From Paenibacillus lutrae (GTDB taxonomy: Bacteria > Bacillota > Bacilli > Paenibacillales > NBRC-103111): a DNA stretch of 64,000 nt. The position numbers and the translations under genes were made by a program. How positions within the stretch are numbered: position 1 is the stretch's first letter; the number at the start of each line of letters is the position of its first letter. The DNA is taken from contig NZ_RHLK01000007.1 of the NCBI RefSeq assembly GCF_009757775.1, positions 188,869 to 252,868 of the forward strand, read 5' to 3'. Positions 52,562-61,138 of this stretch are shown one piece after another. The notes below the pieces were generated by a model. It did not search any database and was not told the origin of the DNA. It was given only the letters and a program-made list of their open reading frames with translations.

Positions 52562-53443
52562 TTAATCATGTTGCCAATCTTCCCATTCGTGGACGGACAG
52601 ATAACGCACATTAGCTTTAACGGCGGGCCTTGCCGCCGGGTCGTCGAAAGCGGCCCCTCCCAACAGGAATCGCAATCGGGAATTATTCCGTGCGGCTGTT
52701 TCGATCCACATCATAAGCTTGTCTACATAACGGGGGTCCGTAACAGAAACCGCGATGAACGACACCTGCTGTTTTTGTATAATCCCTTCCAGCTCCTTTA
52801 ATGGAGTGTCGGGACCCGAGTACAATACATTCACGCCTCGTTTGCGTAAGAAAAGGCTGAACGACAACAGTCCCAGATGGTGACGCTCTCCTTCCGGGCA
52901 AAAAGCCAGCACAACCGGCAGGCTCGGATTGATAGGAAAAACCCGAAATAAAGCCGACAATCTCCGCATGATCGTCTCTGAAGCAAAATGCTCCTGAATT
53001 ACGGTGATTTCCCCCGCTTCCCACTTCTCCCCGATCCGGTATAGAACAGGACCGAATATGCTTCGAAACGTTTCCTCCAAGTCATACAATGCAAACACGA
53101 GATCTATGGTTTGATCCGCTTGGGCAGAATTGAAATTGATTAAATCGGTGTATAGCTTCTCGATAAAAACGTCGTACGACTTACCGGTTACCGACTGTTC
53201 TGCGTCCTGTTCCGGAGGGACAGACTTTCTTTGCTGCAGCAGCAGTACCGCTTCGCTGATTTTCAAACCGTTTTCTTCAATTTGCTCTTTAAGAAAGCGG
53301 AGTCTGGCAAGATCCTCATCGCTTAACAGACGGTGTCCGCCGCTGCTTCGTTTGGGGGAGATGATCCCGTAACGATTCTCCCAGGCACGGATCTTGACTA
53401 CCGAGATGCCTAGAAGCTCGGATGCCCTCTTCATACTATACAT
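52562..53443 (-). CDS. CarH/LitR-type MerR regulator with cobalamin-binding domain
   Basis: About 293 residues from ATG 53443 (AAGGAGGAGGG 8 bases upstream). MerR HTH: MKRASELLGISVVKIRAWEN, GGHRLLSDEDLARLRFLKE. A four-helix domain follows with the photoreceptor signature W-x9-EH (KWEAGEITVIQEHFASE). The Rossmann-like B12 domain has the lower-ligand motif as ERHHLG (CPEGERHHLG), the E-x-H-x-x-G form used by CarH. CarH binds 5'-deoxyadenosylcobalamin, represses carotenoid genes in the dark and releases DNA in light. The residue after the Trp is Glu where Thermus CarH has His132, the light-state cobalt ligand. It lies right after crtQ, with its own promoter. Confidence 0.88.
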   Translation of the reverse strand: MYSMKRASELLGISVVKIRAWENRYGIISPKRSSGGHRLLSDEDLARLRFLKEQIEENGLKISEAVLLLQQRKSVPPEQDAEQSVTGKSYDVFIEKLYTDLINFNSAQADQTIDLVFALYDLEETFRSIFGPVLYRIGEKWEAGEITVIQEHFASETIMRRLSALFRVFPINPSLPVVLAFCPEGERHHLGLLSFSLFLRKRGVNVLYSGPDTPLKELEGIIQKQQVSFIAVSVTDPRYVDKLMMWIETAARNNSRLRFLLGGAAFDDPAARPAVKANVRYLSVHEWEDWQHD

Positions 53444-53465
53444 ACTTCGTTCCCTCCTCCTTGTA

Positions 53466-53487
53466 ATTATACATAAACGATACAAAA
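53466..53487. promoter_or_regulatory. carH promoter with two repeats 11 bp apart
   Basis: On the minus strand TATAAT occurs at 53466-53471, giving a short leader before ATG 53443. On the plus strand TATACA (53468-53473) and GATACA (53479-53484, inside ACGATACAAAA) lie exactly 11 bp apart. CarH binds 11-bp direct repeats through its tetramer, so autoregulation is likely. The -35 is weak. Confidence 0.5.
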
Positions 53488-53626
53488 TGAGGGAAGACTT
53501 CAATTGGCTTAAACGGCGGGAGTCTCGTCTGTTCCAAGGCACAATGAAAGTATTGCGAGGGATTACCGAACAATCAACCTAATCGTACCCAATTATGAAC
53601 AATCGGCGAAAAAGTCCCGGCGCACC

Positions 53627-53652
53627 AATGGCGACCTGGTTCGGTCGCCATT
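53627..53652. terminator. Hairpin between crtQ and carH
   Basis: AATGGCGACC pairs perfectly with GGTCGCCATT around a TGGTTC loop. Only short T-runs follow on either strand (CTTTATT on plus; a T5 run is 16 bases further on minus). It may attenuate read-through from the crt operon into carH. Confidence 0.5.
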
Positions 53653-53730
53653 CTTTATTCCCGATGTCTAAAGCTAACATAACATCGTTCAATTTTCCAA
53701 CCCTCTATTGTCGAAAGATGTTGGCTGTCG

Positions 53731-54846
53731 TTACACTTTTATTTTACGGTCTTTCCATTTTACCGAATGCAGTACACGTGCCCGGAATAGGGAATATAGG
53801 TGTATGGCTATGAAAAATAAAAACAAAATCGGATAGATAATGAATATACCCCGACTGAAATTGCCGCACCTGCGAGCGAATAGCAGCGTTTGTAAGGCAT
53901 ACGCCCCATACAATAGGCCGCTAAACATCAAGGCAACGGGATTCATCGCCGCAAGGGATGAGATGAGCGCTCCCGTACTGATAAGACCGCCGGAAATCCA
54001 AATGATGACCATCAGCATGACGATCGGATGGGTGGATTTCGAACCAACCGCGAAGCTCTTGCACCAGCCTTCTACCAGGCTTTTCAAACCTTCCGGGTAC
54101 ATGCGGAAAGTGATTACACCGCTGCCGCCCAAACCATATACAGGAAAGTTTTTGTCCAGGAAAGCCTGTCCCAGTGCCAGATCATCGAGTACAGCTTCTT
54201 GGATTTTGTGATGGCCCCCTGTCAATAAGTAATCGTCTTTATTACATAAAATGCATGGGCCAAAAGAGCCCGCGGTTTTGAACCGAGACCCCCAAACGGT
54301 AAATACATTCATTCCGACAATCACAATAACGTTAAAAATAGCGGATAGGTTTTCATACAAACGATGGACGGTATGATAGGGCTGCAGGGATAAAATCCCT
54401 TTTGCGCCCATTCGTTGGTAGAAACCGAGTAACTTAAACAGGCTGTCTGCATCCGTGAGAGAAGTATCCGCATCCAGGAACAGAAGCCAATGACCTTTCG
54501 CGTGCTGCGCTCCGTGCCAACAGGCCGCAGATTTTCCTGATCCTGTTTCTACTGCTTGGTTGCGCAGAACCTTGGCACCGAAGCTTCTGGCAATCGTCGC
54601 CGTCCGATCGGTCGAATGATCGTCCACGACCAGAACCTCGAATGATTGGTAATGCTGCTCCTGTAAGGAACGCAGCAACGGTGAAATCCGGCCTGCTTCG
54701 TTTCTGGCAGGAATAATGATGGATAGCAGCGGAAAACGAGCAGGGTTGCTTGTCGCCGTAATAACCGGCAAAAACCAAAACATGATGACTCCAGCCAGAA
54801 GAGCCAGCAAACCAATCATAAGATTGATCCCTTCCGAAACGGACAT
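53731..54846 (-). CDS. crtQ: CrtQ-type glycosyltransferase (diaponeurosporenoate glucosyltransferase)
   Basis: About 371 residues from ATG 54846 (GGTGGGGG 6 bases upstream). GT-A family 2 with an N-terminal membrane helix and C-terminal hydrophobic segments: FPLLSIIIPARNEAGRISPL, SFEVLVVDDHSTDRTATIA, and HWLLFLDADTSL with the DxD metal site. S. aureus CrtQ, of similar length, esterifies glucose to 4,4'-diaponeurosporenoate. It follows crtN by 13 bp. Identity comes from length, motifs and the conserved order of the operon. Confidence 0.88.
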   Translation of the reverse strand: MSVSEGINLMIGLLALLAGVIMFWFLPVITATSNPARFPLLSIIIPARNEAGRISPLLRSLQEQHYQSFEVLVVDDHSTDRTATIARSFGAKVLRNQAVETGSGKSAACWHGAQHAKGHWLLFLDADTSLTDADSLFKLLGFYQRMGAKGILSLQPYHTVHRLYENLSAIFNVIVIVGMNVFTVWGSRFKTAGSFGPCILCNKDDYLLTGGHHKIQEAVLDDLALGQAFLDKNFPVYGLGGSGVITFRMYPEGLKSLVEGWCKSFAVGSKSTHPIVMLMVIIWISGGLISTGALISSLAAMNPVALMFSGLLYGAYALQTLLFARRCGNFSRGIFIIYPILFLFFIAIHLYSLFRARVLHSVKWKDRKIKV

Positions 54847-54859
54847 TGTATCCCCCACC

Positions 54860-56386
54860 TCATTTCCCGGAATAGTCGAATATAGTTCCTTTATCGTCCT
54901 GCATCAATTCCTGTGCCGTGATTCTAGCCGATAACAGCACGATCGGAACACCCGCGCCCGGATGTGTGCTGCTGCCGGTAAAGTACAGACTGTCACAATG
55001 TTTGGCCTTGCTTTGCGGGCGCATATGGTTGCTTTGAGAAAGAATTGGCATCAGACCGAAAGTCGAGCCATTATAAGCATTGAACTTCGTCTTGAAGTCG
55101 ATTGGCGTGATACAAGTTTCAGTGACGATTTCCTGTTCTATATTTTCAAACCCGCGTATCTTCTTTAATGTGTTTAGAATATAGGTTCGGTAATCCCGGA
55201 TCGTTTCCTCATTCCATTCATAATTAGCCGCGGCTGCATGAGAAACCGGCATCAGGATGTACAAACCGTCTTTTCCTTCGGGAGCAAGCGATGCGTCCAT
55301 TTTGGATGCCATATAGACATAAAACGACCCATTGGTCAGTTTGTTCCCGGCAAAAATGTCATGCAGGTTTTTTTTCAGATCCTCACTGAACATAAAATGA
55401 TGAACATGCTCGATTTCCTCGTATTTTCTGTTCATGCCCAAATAAAGAAGAAAACAAGAGCAAGAGTACTTCATCTTATCGATTTTTTTATCCGTGAATT
55501 TCCCTTTCGTTGCTCGGTCATTCACTAAACTTTTCATGGCGTACGGAAAGTCCGCATTGCATACCACGAAATCCGCCGGGACTTTCTTCCCGTCTATGAT
55601 GATGCCCGTCGCTTTACGGTTGTGAATGTCTATTTCCTGCACATTTTGGTTATAGTGAATGGTTCCGCCCAGTTCTTTGAAGAGCTTTTCCAACCCCTGA
55701 GCCATCGTATACATGCCGCCTTTAATAAACCATACGCCATACAAAAACTGTAGCATTGGAATCATGGTGTAAAACGATGGACTTTTAAAAGGCGATATAC
55801 CGATATATAAGGTCTGAAAGCTGATCATCTGCTTTAGCCGTTCACTTTTTATATACTTGCTCATAAAATGATCGGCCGTATCGAACGTTTTCAGTTTCAA
55901 AGCTTTCCTCAGCATAGAGAAGTTATAGAAATCGCGAGATTTACGAAAGGGTCTTTGGATAATGTTGTGCTTGGCGACCATAAAGCGTTTATAAATTTCG
56001 TGCAGATAGAGAAAGAAGCCTTCCATATCCTCTTCGCTGATTTTTTCTATCGTCTTTGTCAATTCCACAAGATCGGAAGATATATCGTAAGGTTCGTTGG
56101 GGTTATCGCTGTAGTATACCCGGTACATCGGGTCCAATCTCTCCATAGGAATGTAATCATCCGGATTGCGGCCGCAAAGTTCGAATATTTCCCTGTATAT
56201 TTCCGGCATCATGACGATCGTGGGCCCCAGATCGAATTTGTAGCCGCCCGTTTCGATTCGGTTCATTTTCCCGCCCGGCAAGCCCTCTTTCTCATAAATT
56301 TCGACCTGGTATCCGGCATGCTGCAATCTGATCGCGCTGGCAAGACCGGCAACGCCTGCGCCAATAACAATGACCTTCTTATTCAT
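54860..56386 (-). CDS. crtN: CrtN: 4,4'-diapophytoene (dehydrosqualene) desaturase
   Basis: About 508 residues from the ATG at 56386, which follows GGGGG at 6 bases; an upstream frame to 56491 lacks a ribosome site. FAD-binding Rossmann start VIVIGAGVAGLASAIRLQHA, then FDLGPTIVMMPEIYREIF, FQTLYIGISPFKSPSFYTMI and FTGSSTHPGAGVPIVLLSAR. These match S. aureus CrtN as remembered (MGPTIVMMPD, LAFQTLYIGIDP, STHPGAGVPIVL). It introduces double bonds into dehydrosqualene to make 4,4'-diaponeurosporene. Overlaps crtO by 8 bp. Confidence 0.92.
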   Translation of the reverse strand: MNKKVIVIGAGVAGLASAIRLQHAGYQVEIYEKEGLPGGKMNRIETGGYKFDLGPTIVMMPEIYREIFELCGRNPDDYIPMERLDPMYRVYYSDNPNEPYDISSDLVELTKTIEKISEEDMEGFFLYLHEIYKRFMVAKHNIIQRPFRKSRDFYNFSMLRKALKLKTFDTADHFMSKYIKSERLKQMISFQTLYIGISPFKSPSFYTMIPMLQFLYGVWFIKGGMYTMAQGLEKLFKELGGTIHYNQNVQEIDIHNRKATGIIIDGKKVPADFVVCNADFPYAMKSLVNDRATKGKFTDKKIDKMKYSCSCFLLYLGMNRKYEEIEHVHHFMFSEDLKKNLHDIFAGNKLTNGSFYVYMASKMDASLAPEGKDGLYILMPVSHAAAANYEWNEETIRDYRTYILNTLKKIRGFENIEQEIVTETCITPIDFKTKFNAYNGSTFGLMPILSQSNHMRPQSKAKHCDSLYFTGSSTHPGAGVPIVLLSARITAQELMQDDKGTIFDYSGK

Positions 56387-56888
56387 GGAATGCCCCCGTT
56401 CTTCTTTTATTCGTCCCTGATGTAATGGCATTGATGCGCCCGCGATTGTATCGCTGTACAATGATAAGCGGCAAGTTGAACATCCCTGCATAGAAGATCA
56501 TGACCCAACCCACCCAGACCGGATTCCATATGAAAAATAAAGGAGCAGGCACCATAGACAGCCAGTGGGTCAGCTCCGCGCGTTTGGTTTCTGCGGCGAA
56601 TACTTTCAATTCGCTTACCCGGGTCCCATGCAATCTCTTCTTGCCATAGCCTTTTTTGAGAATCGCTGTCCCGTCTATTAGTCGTCCTTTCCATTTCTTC
56701 ACGAGAAAGAACTGCTGCCATAGCTTGCCGGATTTTTCCCATGCGAAAAGCCGAAACCAGACCGTGTCTTTCAGAAAAAATGACAAAGGAATTCTTAAGC
56801 AAATGATAGAGATAACGAGATGAAAAAATGCCCAAGCGAATATATCGATACTTACAATCCAAAGGTTAGGCAATGATATTGGCGGCAC
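56379..56888 (-). CDS. crtO: CrtO: glycosyl-diaponeurosporenoate acyltransferase
   Basis: A 169-residue membrane protein with a GTG start at 56888 after AGGAGG at 5 bases. TKRAELTHWLSMVPAPLFFI and NLPLIIVQRYNRGRINAI agree with S. aureus CrtO (TKRAELIHWISILP; IIVQRYNRPRL), which attaches a fatty acid to the glucose of the pigment. The WKGRLIDGTAILKKGYGKKR segment is also family-like. Lies between aldH and crtN and overlaps crtN. Confidence 0.9.
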   Translation of the reverse strand: MPPISLPNLWIVSIDIFAWAFFHLVISIICLRIPLSFFLKDTVWFRLFAWEKSGKLWQQFFLVKKWKGRLIDGTAILKKGYGKKRLHGTRVSELKVFAAETKRAELTHWLSMVPAPLFFIWNPVWVGWVMIFYAGMFNLPLIIVQRYNRGRINAITSGTNKRRTGAFHE

Positions 56889-56920
56889 GGCAACCTCCTG
56901 AACGACTCACTCTTATTCCC

Positions 56921-58327
56921 TTACAACAACCATCTTCTAAACCTTCGCACGATCTGCATATCCCTATGGGAATATGGCGGAAATTTATCGGATACATGCA
57001 AGTAGCGCTCCGCTCTGTAATCCGTCTTCTCATAACTGAAAGCCAGAAAACCCGCTTTGCCATGATAGCTGCCATGTCCGCTGCGCCCAACACCGCCAAA
57101 AGCAACGTGGGGATTGGCGCCATGATGGATGACTTGATTGACGCTGACGGTTGTCGACCGCATGTAGTTTTCGACCATCTGAATGTGCTGCTTGTTTTTA
57201 CTGAATAGATACGCGACCAGCGCATCACACTGAATCGTCTTGTGATCCAATAGGGATTCCAGTTCACGATAAGGGATGACAGGGAGAATAGGACCAAAAA
57301 TCTCCTTCTCCCCGATAGAGCTTCCTGGTTGTATATCTGTTAATACGGTCGGGGCGATGAATAAATCGTCCGCATCATAGGCGCCCCCAAACCGAATTTT
57401 GCCCTGCGCGATAAATTGCAGCAGTTTTTGAAAGTGCCGGACATGGCAAATGCGAGCGTAGGCTTCACTTTCCCTGGGATTATCCCCATAAAACTTCATT
57501 AGCGTCGCGAAAATTTCCGATAGTGTTCTTTCATAGACCGATTCATGCACGAACAGCGTGTCCGGTGCAATACAGGTCTGGCCTGCGTTGAGAAATTTAC
57601 CCCAGACGATTTCCCGAATGGCCTCGGGCGAAAAACCGGTTTCATCCATAATGCAGGCATTTTTACCGCCGAGTTCCAAGATGACGGGGGTAAGCTGATT
57701 TGCAGCCTGCTGCGATACGGCCTTTCCTGTCTCTTGGCTCCCTGTAAAAAAAATGAGATCAAATGGAAGGGCCGTTAATAGCTTGGCAACTTGCCTATCT
57801 CCTGTCGCGACCGTTAATACTTCGGGAGCAAACGTTTGGCCGACAACCTGGCGCAGCAGTTCGCTTGTGGCCGGTGCGTATTCCGATGGTTTGATCACGC
57901 AGCGGTTGCCCGCTGCGATCGCGCTAATGGCCGGCATCAATGCGAGCTGCAGCGGATAGTTCCATGGGCTGATGATGAGAACGCTGCCGTACGGACTTCT
58001 CTTTGTGCGAATCGCTTCTATGTAACCGAATTTGAACTGGATGGAACGCCCCGGTCTCGACCATTTTCTCATCGACTTGCACACATGCTCAATCTCGTTC
58101 AACAGTAGTGCAATTTCAAAAGAAAAGGCTTCAAAAGCGGGCCTTTTCATATCGGAAACAAGCGCTTTTATGAATGCCTCTTCATGCTCGATTAGCATCT
58201 GTTTCATCCGCAAAAGCGTTTTCTTGCGCTCTTTCACTGTAGGGACAGCACTGTGGAGTATAGCTTCCTGTTGCTTCTCCACTAATGCACGTAACGCAGC
58301 ACTCTCTTGGTCACCCAAGGTCCTCAT
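56921..58327 (-). CDS. aldH: AldH: 4,4'-diaponeurosporenal dehydrogenase
   Basis: A 468-residue aldehyde dehydrogenase of the AlkH/AldH group. LIISPWNYPLQLALMPAISA, the Glu and Cys catalytic residues in VILELGGKNACIMDE and FLNAGQTCIAPDTLFV, and the C-terminal membrane-associated tail. S. aureus AldH makes the carboxylic acid of staphyloxanthin; there the gene lies outside the crt cluster, whereas here it is inside the operon. The first ATG (58327) overlaps the crtP end by 17 bp and is close to AAAGGG, so the exact start is uncertain. Confidence 0.9.
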   Translation of the reverse strand: MRTLGDQESAALRALVEKQQEAILHSAVPTVKERKKTLLRMKQMLIEHEEAFIKALVSDMKRPAFEAFSFEIALLLNEIEHVCKSMRKWSRPGRSIQFKFGYIEAIRTKRSPYGSVLIISPWNYPLQLALMPAISAIAAGNRCVIKPSEYAPATSELLRQVVGQTFAPEVLTVATGDRQVAKLLTALPFDLIFFTGSQETGKAVSQQAANQLTPVILELGGKNACIMDETGFSPEAIREIVWGKFLNAGQTCIAPDTLFVHESVYERTLSEIFATLMKFYGDNPRESEAYARICHVRHFQKLLQFIAQGKIRFGGAYDADDLFIAPTVLTDIQPGSSIGEKEIFGPILPVIPYRELESLLDHKTIQCDALVAYLFSKNKQHIQMVENYMRSTTVSVNQVIHHGANPHVAFGGVGRSGHGSYHGKAGFLAFSYEKTDYRAERYLHVSDKFPPYSHRDMQIVRRFRRWLL

Positions 58328-59819
58328 CCCTTTGCACGATTTTATCCCGCACCTGCTGCCCGCTTAACGCAACCATCGGCATACCGCCACCCGGGTTTAC
58401 CGTTCCGCCGACAAAGTACAGATTGTCATAGCGCATACTCTGCTTTGGATGCTTAAACCCTTTATTTTTTTTGCGATCGGATAAGGTGCCGTATATGGCT
58501 CCGCGGTCGGATCCATAGACCCTTTTAATATCTTCGGGAGTCCATACATCTTGGGTCACGATATGGCTGCGTAAATCGTCCAGCCCCATTCTTTCCAGTT
58601 TGCTCAGAACCAACTCGGTAAAATGATCGTAGTCTTGCTGCGTAAACGGATTATCTTGAATATAGGGGATATGGGGCAACACTTTTAAATTTTCGTGTCC
58701 TTCGCGCGTCTGAGAGGGGTCTGTTTTGTTCACATTCACCAGATAAATGATCGGGTCATCCGGCAGTTCATGACGATGAAATATTTTATTCATTTGCCGC
58801 TTCATGTCTTCCGCAAAGAAAAAATTATGATGAGCCAGCTGCGGATAACTTTTCTTCACGCCCAAGTGCAGGACAAGTCCCGAACTTGCCGGTTCAAATT
58901 TCTTTTTTAATTTATGGATAAAAGGCTTCTCTTCCTGCAGCAGCTTCTCATAGAACGGGATGACTTCCATATTGGATACGTAGTAGTCTGCCGACAGCTC
59001 TGTCCCGTCTTCTAATAAGGCGCCGGTAATTTGGCCATTCTTCTTGTGGAGCTGGACAATTCGTTTGCCGGTGTGAATCGACACCCCTGCCTCCTCCGCC
59101 AGCCTTACCAATCCGCTGGCGAGCAGATGCATCCCGCCGGGGACATACCATAAGCCTTGCTTATGCTGCATGTAGATCATCATATTCAATACGGCCGGCG
59201 CATCATAAGGAGAAGACCCGACGTATTTAATGAAATAGGAGAGCATGTCCCTCAGGTCCCGATTGCTTATTCGTTTCGCAATAGACTTATGTACGGTGGA
59301 GAACAGGTCGAAGTTCATCAAAGCGTTGAACACGCCGTTATATCGTGCAATATCTTTCGTATTGTCGGCACCATGCTTAAAGTATCCTTGCTCCGTCATC
59401 TCGTACAGCTTTTGGGAGTATTGGAGCAAGTTCTTATATTCGGCCATATCCTGCTCATTCAGCGAGGGATTCTTCGCTGCCATATCTTCGATATCTTCAT
59501 AGAGGTCGATTCTATTGCCATTCGGGAAAAAAGATCGCCACTGGTGGTTCAGTTTTATGGCAGGGACGTACTCAGCCATTTTTTTACCGCTTGCGGCAAA
59601 CATTTTTTCAAAAATTTGCGGCATCGTCAGGATGGAGGGGCCAAGATCAAAGCCAAAGCCGTCTTGCTCCAGCCGATTCAGTTTACCGCCTATATGATGG
59701 TTCTGTTCGTATAAGGAAACGCGATAGCCGCTTTGTCTCAAGGATATGGCAGCGGATAGGCCGCCAAGCCCGCCGCCGATAATCAAGACGCTTTTCTTAT
59801 TCGCCAATTCAAACAACAC
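58311..59819 (-). CDS. crtP: CrtP: 4,4'-diaponeurosporene oxygenase
   Basis: About 500 residues, TTG start at 59819 or 59807. FAD fold VLIIGGGLGGLSAAISLRQS with LYEQNHHIGGKLNRLEQDGF, FDLGPSILTMPQIFEKMFA, IKYVGSSPYDAPAVLNM, EPASSGLVLHLGVKKSYPQL, VNPGGGMPMVALSGQQV. These segments are very close to S. aureus CrtP, not CrtN. CrtP oxidises the terminal methyl of diaponeurosporene to the aldehyde used by AldH. Located 11 bp after crtM. Confidence 0.92.
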   Translation of the reverse strand: MLFELANKKSVLIIGGGLGGLSAAISLRQSGYRVSLYEQNHHIGGKLNRLEQDGFGFDLGPSILTMPQIFEKMFAASGKKMAEYVPAIKLNHQWRSFFPNGNRIDLYEDIEDMAAKNPSLNEQDMAEYKNLLQYSQKLYEMTEQGYFKHGADNTKDIARYNGVFNALMNFDLFSTVHKSIAKRISNRDLRDMLSYFIKYVGSSPYDAPAVLNMMIYMQHKQGLWYVPGGMHLLASGLVRLAEEAGVSIHTGKRIVQLHKKNGQITGALLEDGTELSADYYVSNMEVIPFYEKLLQEEKPFIHKLKKKFEPASSGLVLHLGVKKSYPQLAHHNFFFAEDMKRQMNKIFHRHELPDDPIIYLVNVNKTDPSQTREGHENLKVLPHIPYIQDNPFTQQDYDHFTELVLSKLERMGLDDLRSHIVTQDVWTPEDIKRVYGSDRGAIYGTLSDRKKNKGFKHPKQSMRYDNLYFVGGTVNPGGGMPMVALSGQQVRDKIVQRDEDLG

Positions 59820-59830
59820 CTTTCAGCAAT

Positions 59831-60691
59831 TTAGGAACAGGTTCCAATAGCAGCTCTGATCTTGGTCATTTTTTCCTTGGATATATAGTTGCGCATGGAG
59901 ATACAGTCATAATCGTTGCCTCGGACAGCATCCAATATGCCTCTGTACACGCCCGCAGACAGAGAGAGCGGCAGCCTGCTGTCCATGTCAAAGAGGTGGA
60001 TGCTCCTGTAAAATTGGTCGTATAAGGATTCTGCGTGTTTAGCCAGCCTCTCCCATAAGTTGACAAAATTCTCGTTAATGTGGCCATGATACAAATCGGC
60101 CTGCGTGTACTGAAAGCGCTTCATTTCTTCTTCGGGCAAATAAATGCGTTGCTTCTTATGAAAATCTTCGCCGACGTCACGCAGAATATTTGTTATTTGC
60201 ATGGCGATGCCCAGCTCAATCACTGATGGACGCAAACCGGCGGAAGGCTTAGAAGCCAGGATCGGCAACAGCATCAAACCTACTGAGCCAGCAACATAAT
60301 AACTGTAGCTTTCAAGCTCATCCATGGTTTTCGGAATGGAAAAATTCAAATCCATCAACTGTCCCGTCAGTTGGTCGTAGAATGGTTGAATGTCCATCTC
60401 ATAGTCGGTAAAGACTCTTCTGAGCGCGCGCCATAGGGGGTGATCCGCCTCCGCCCGATCTCTGAATAAATCGAGCTCTTGTTTTAGCCGCTGCAGTGAC
60501 TCGAGCTTTTCCGTATGCGGTTGGCTTGAATCCGCACAATCGTCCGCAGTTCTGCAAAAAGCATAGATGGCATACACGGCATTGGCTTTTTCCAGAGGAA
60601 GTTGCGAAAAAGCGTAATAAAAGCTTTTGGAATGCTGCTTGATTATCGTTTTGCAATAAGCAAAATCCGCTTGCATTTGCTCTGTATCCAT
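59831..60691 (-). CDS. crtM: CrtM: dehydrosqualene synthase
   Basis: A 286-residue squalene/phytoene synthase family enzyme. ATG at 60691 after GGAGGG at 5 bases. The first Asp-rich motif is YAFCRTADDCADSS (DDxxD), the second TNILRDVGEDFHKKQRIYLP (DxxxD). It condenses two farnesyl diphosphates to dehydrosqualene, the entry to C30 carotenoids. First gene of a six-gene operon; its upstream region carries a TATAAT box and CarH-like repeats, plus a 21-codon frame. Confidence 0.93.
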   Translation of the reverse strand: MDTEQMQADFAYCKTIIKQHSKSFYYAFSQLPLEKANAVYAIYAFCRTADDCADSSQPHTEKLESLQRLKQELDLFRDRAEADHPLWRALRRVFTDYEMDIQPFYDQLTGQLMDLNFSIPKTMDELESYSYYVAGSVGLMLLPILASKPSAGLRPSVIELGIAMQITNILRDVGEDFHKKQRIYLPEEEMKRFQYTQADLYHGHINENFVNLWERLAKHAESLYDQFYRSIHLFDMDSRLPLSLSAGVYRGILDAVRGNDYDCISMRNYISKEKMTKIRAAIGTCS

Positions 60692-60807
60692 GACAACCCT
60701 CCTAACCCTGTGGGTACATGTATTCTTTCAATCTGCAGCGGTCGGCGAATTCGGTACAACTCAACGGCTTCATTCGAACGGAACAAGGCCGCTGGTTTCC
60801 CTAAGGG

Positions 60808-60873
60808 CTAATGCTTTGGATGCCTGAAGCCCGTTGTATAGACCTTCGCTGCCGATTTAAAAATGCCGGGCAA
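60808..60873 (-). CDS. Possible leader peptide upstream of crtM
   Basis: A 21-codon frame with TTG start at 60873 follows AAGGAGG (60885-60891) at 11 bases and encodes MPGIFKSAAKVYTTGFRHPK plus H. It lies in the predicted crtM leader about 115 bp before crtM. No family match is expected for so short a peptide. It could be a regulatory leader or chance. Confidence 0.25.
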   Translation of the reverse strand: MPGIFKSAAKVYTTGFRHPKH

Positions 60874-60900
60874 TATGGAACATACCTCCTTAATACGATG

Positions 60901-60953
60901 TTTTGTATAGGTTTTGTCTAGATTATAATTAATAATAGCTAATTTTGTATAAG
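60901..60953. promoter_or_regulatory. crtM promoter with three CarH-like repeats
   Basis: The minus strand has TATAAT at 60922-60927 and, 18 bp upstream, a weak -35 TATACA. Three 11-mers occur on the plus strand: TTTTGTATAGG (60901-60911), TTTTGTCTAGA (60912-60922) and TTTTGTATAAG (60943-60953). The first two are exactly 11 bp apart, the repeat period bound by CarH tetramers. The third overlaps the -35 element. The same core recurs at the carH promoter. Confidence 0.6.
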
Positions 60954-60991
60954 TTGTCCAACGCTAAAGAATCACCCTCAAGGCTATTGTG

Positions 60992-61138
60992 ATGAAGCAT
61001 AAGATCACGAATGGCAGTGCTGGCCGTTATACGCAATATGGGCTGGAGGAAGTCAGAATCGTGAATCCGCAAGGGAGAACAGGGTATTGTTTACTTGGAA
61101 CAGAGTTTGTGAGTTCGGTGATAAAGCGAAAGGAATAG
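60992..61138 (+). CDS. Small hypothetical ORF or relic
   Basis: A 48-codon frame (MKHKITNGSAGRYTQYGLEE...) without a good ribosome site. A second frame at about 61160-61320 (no start codon) reads SVEQHDAVTELMEMVTGC then PKPKRSNWQGDMEDYA. Together they look like fragments of a decayed gene. No family was recognised. Confidence 0.3.
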   Translation: MKHKITNGSAGRYTQYGLEEVRIVNPQGRTGYCLLGTEFVSSVIKRKE

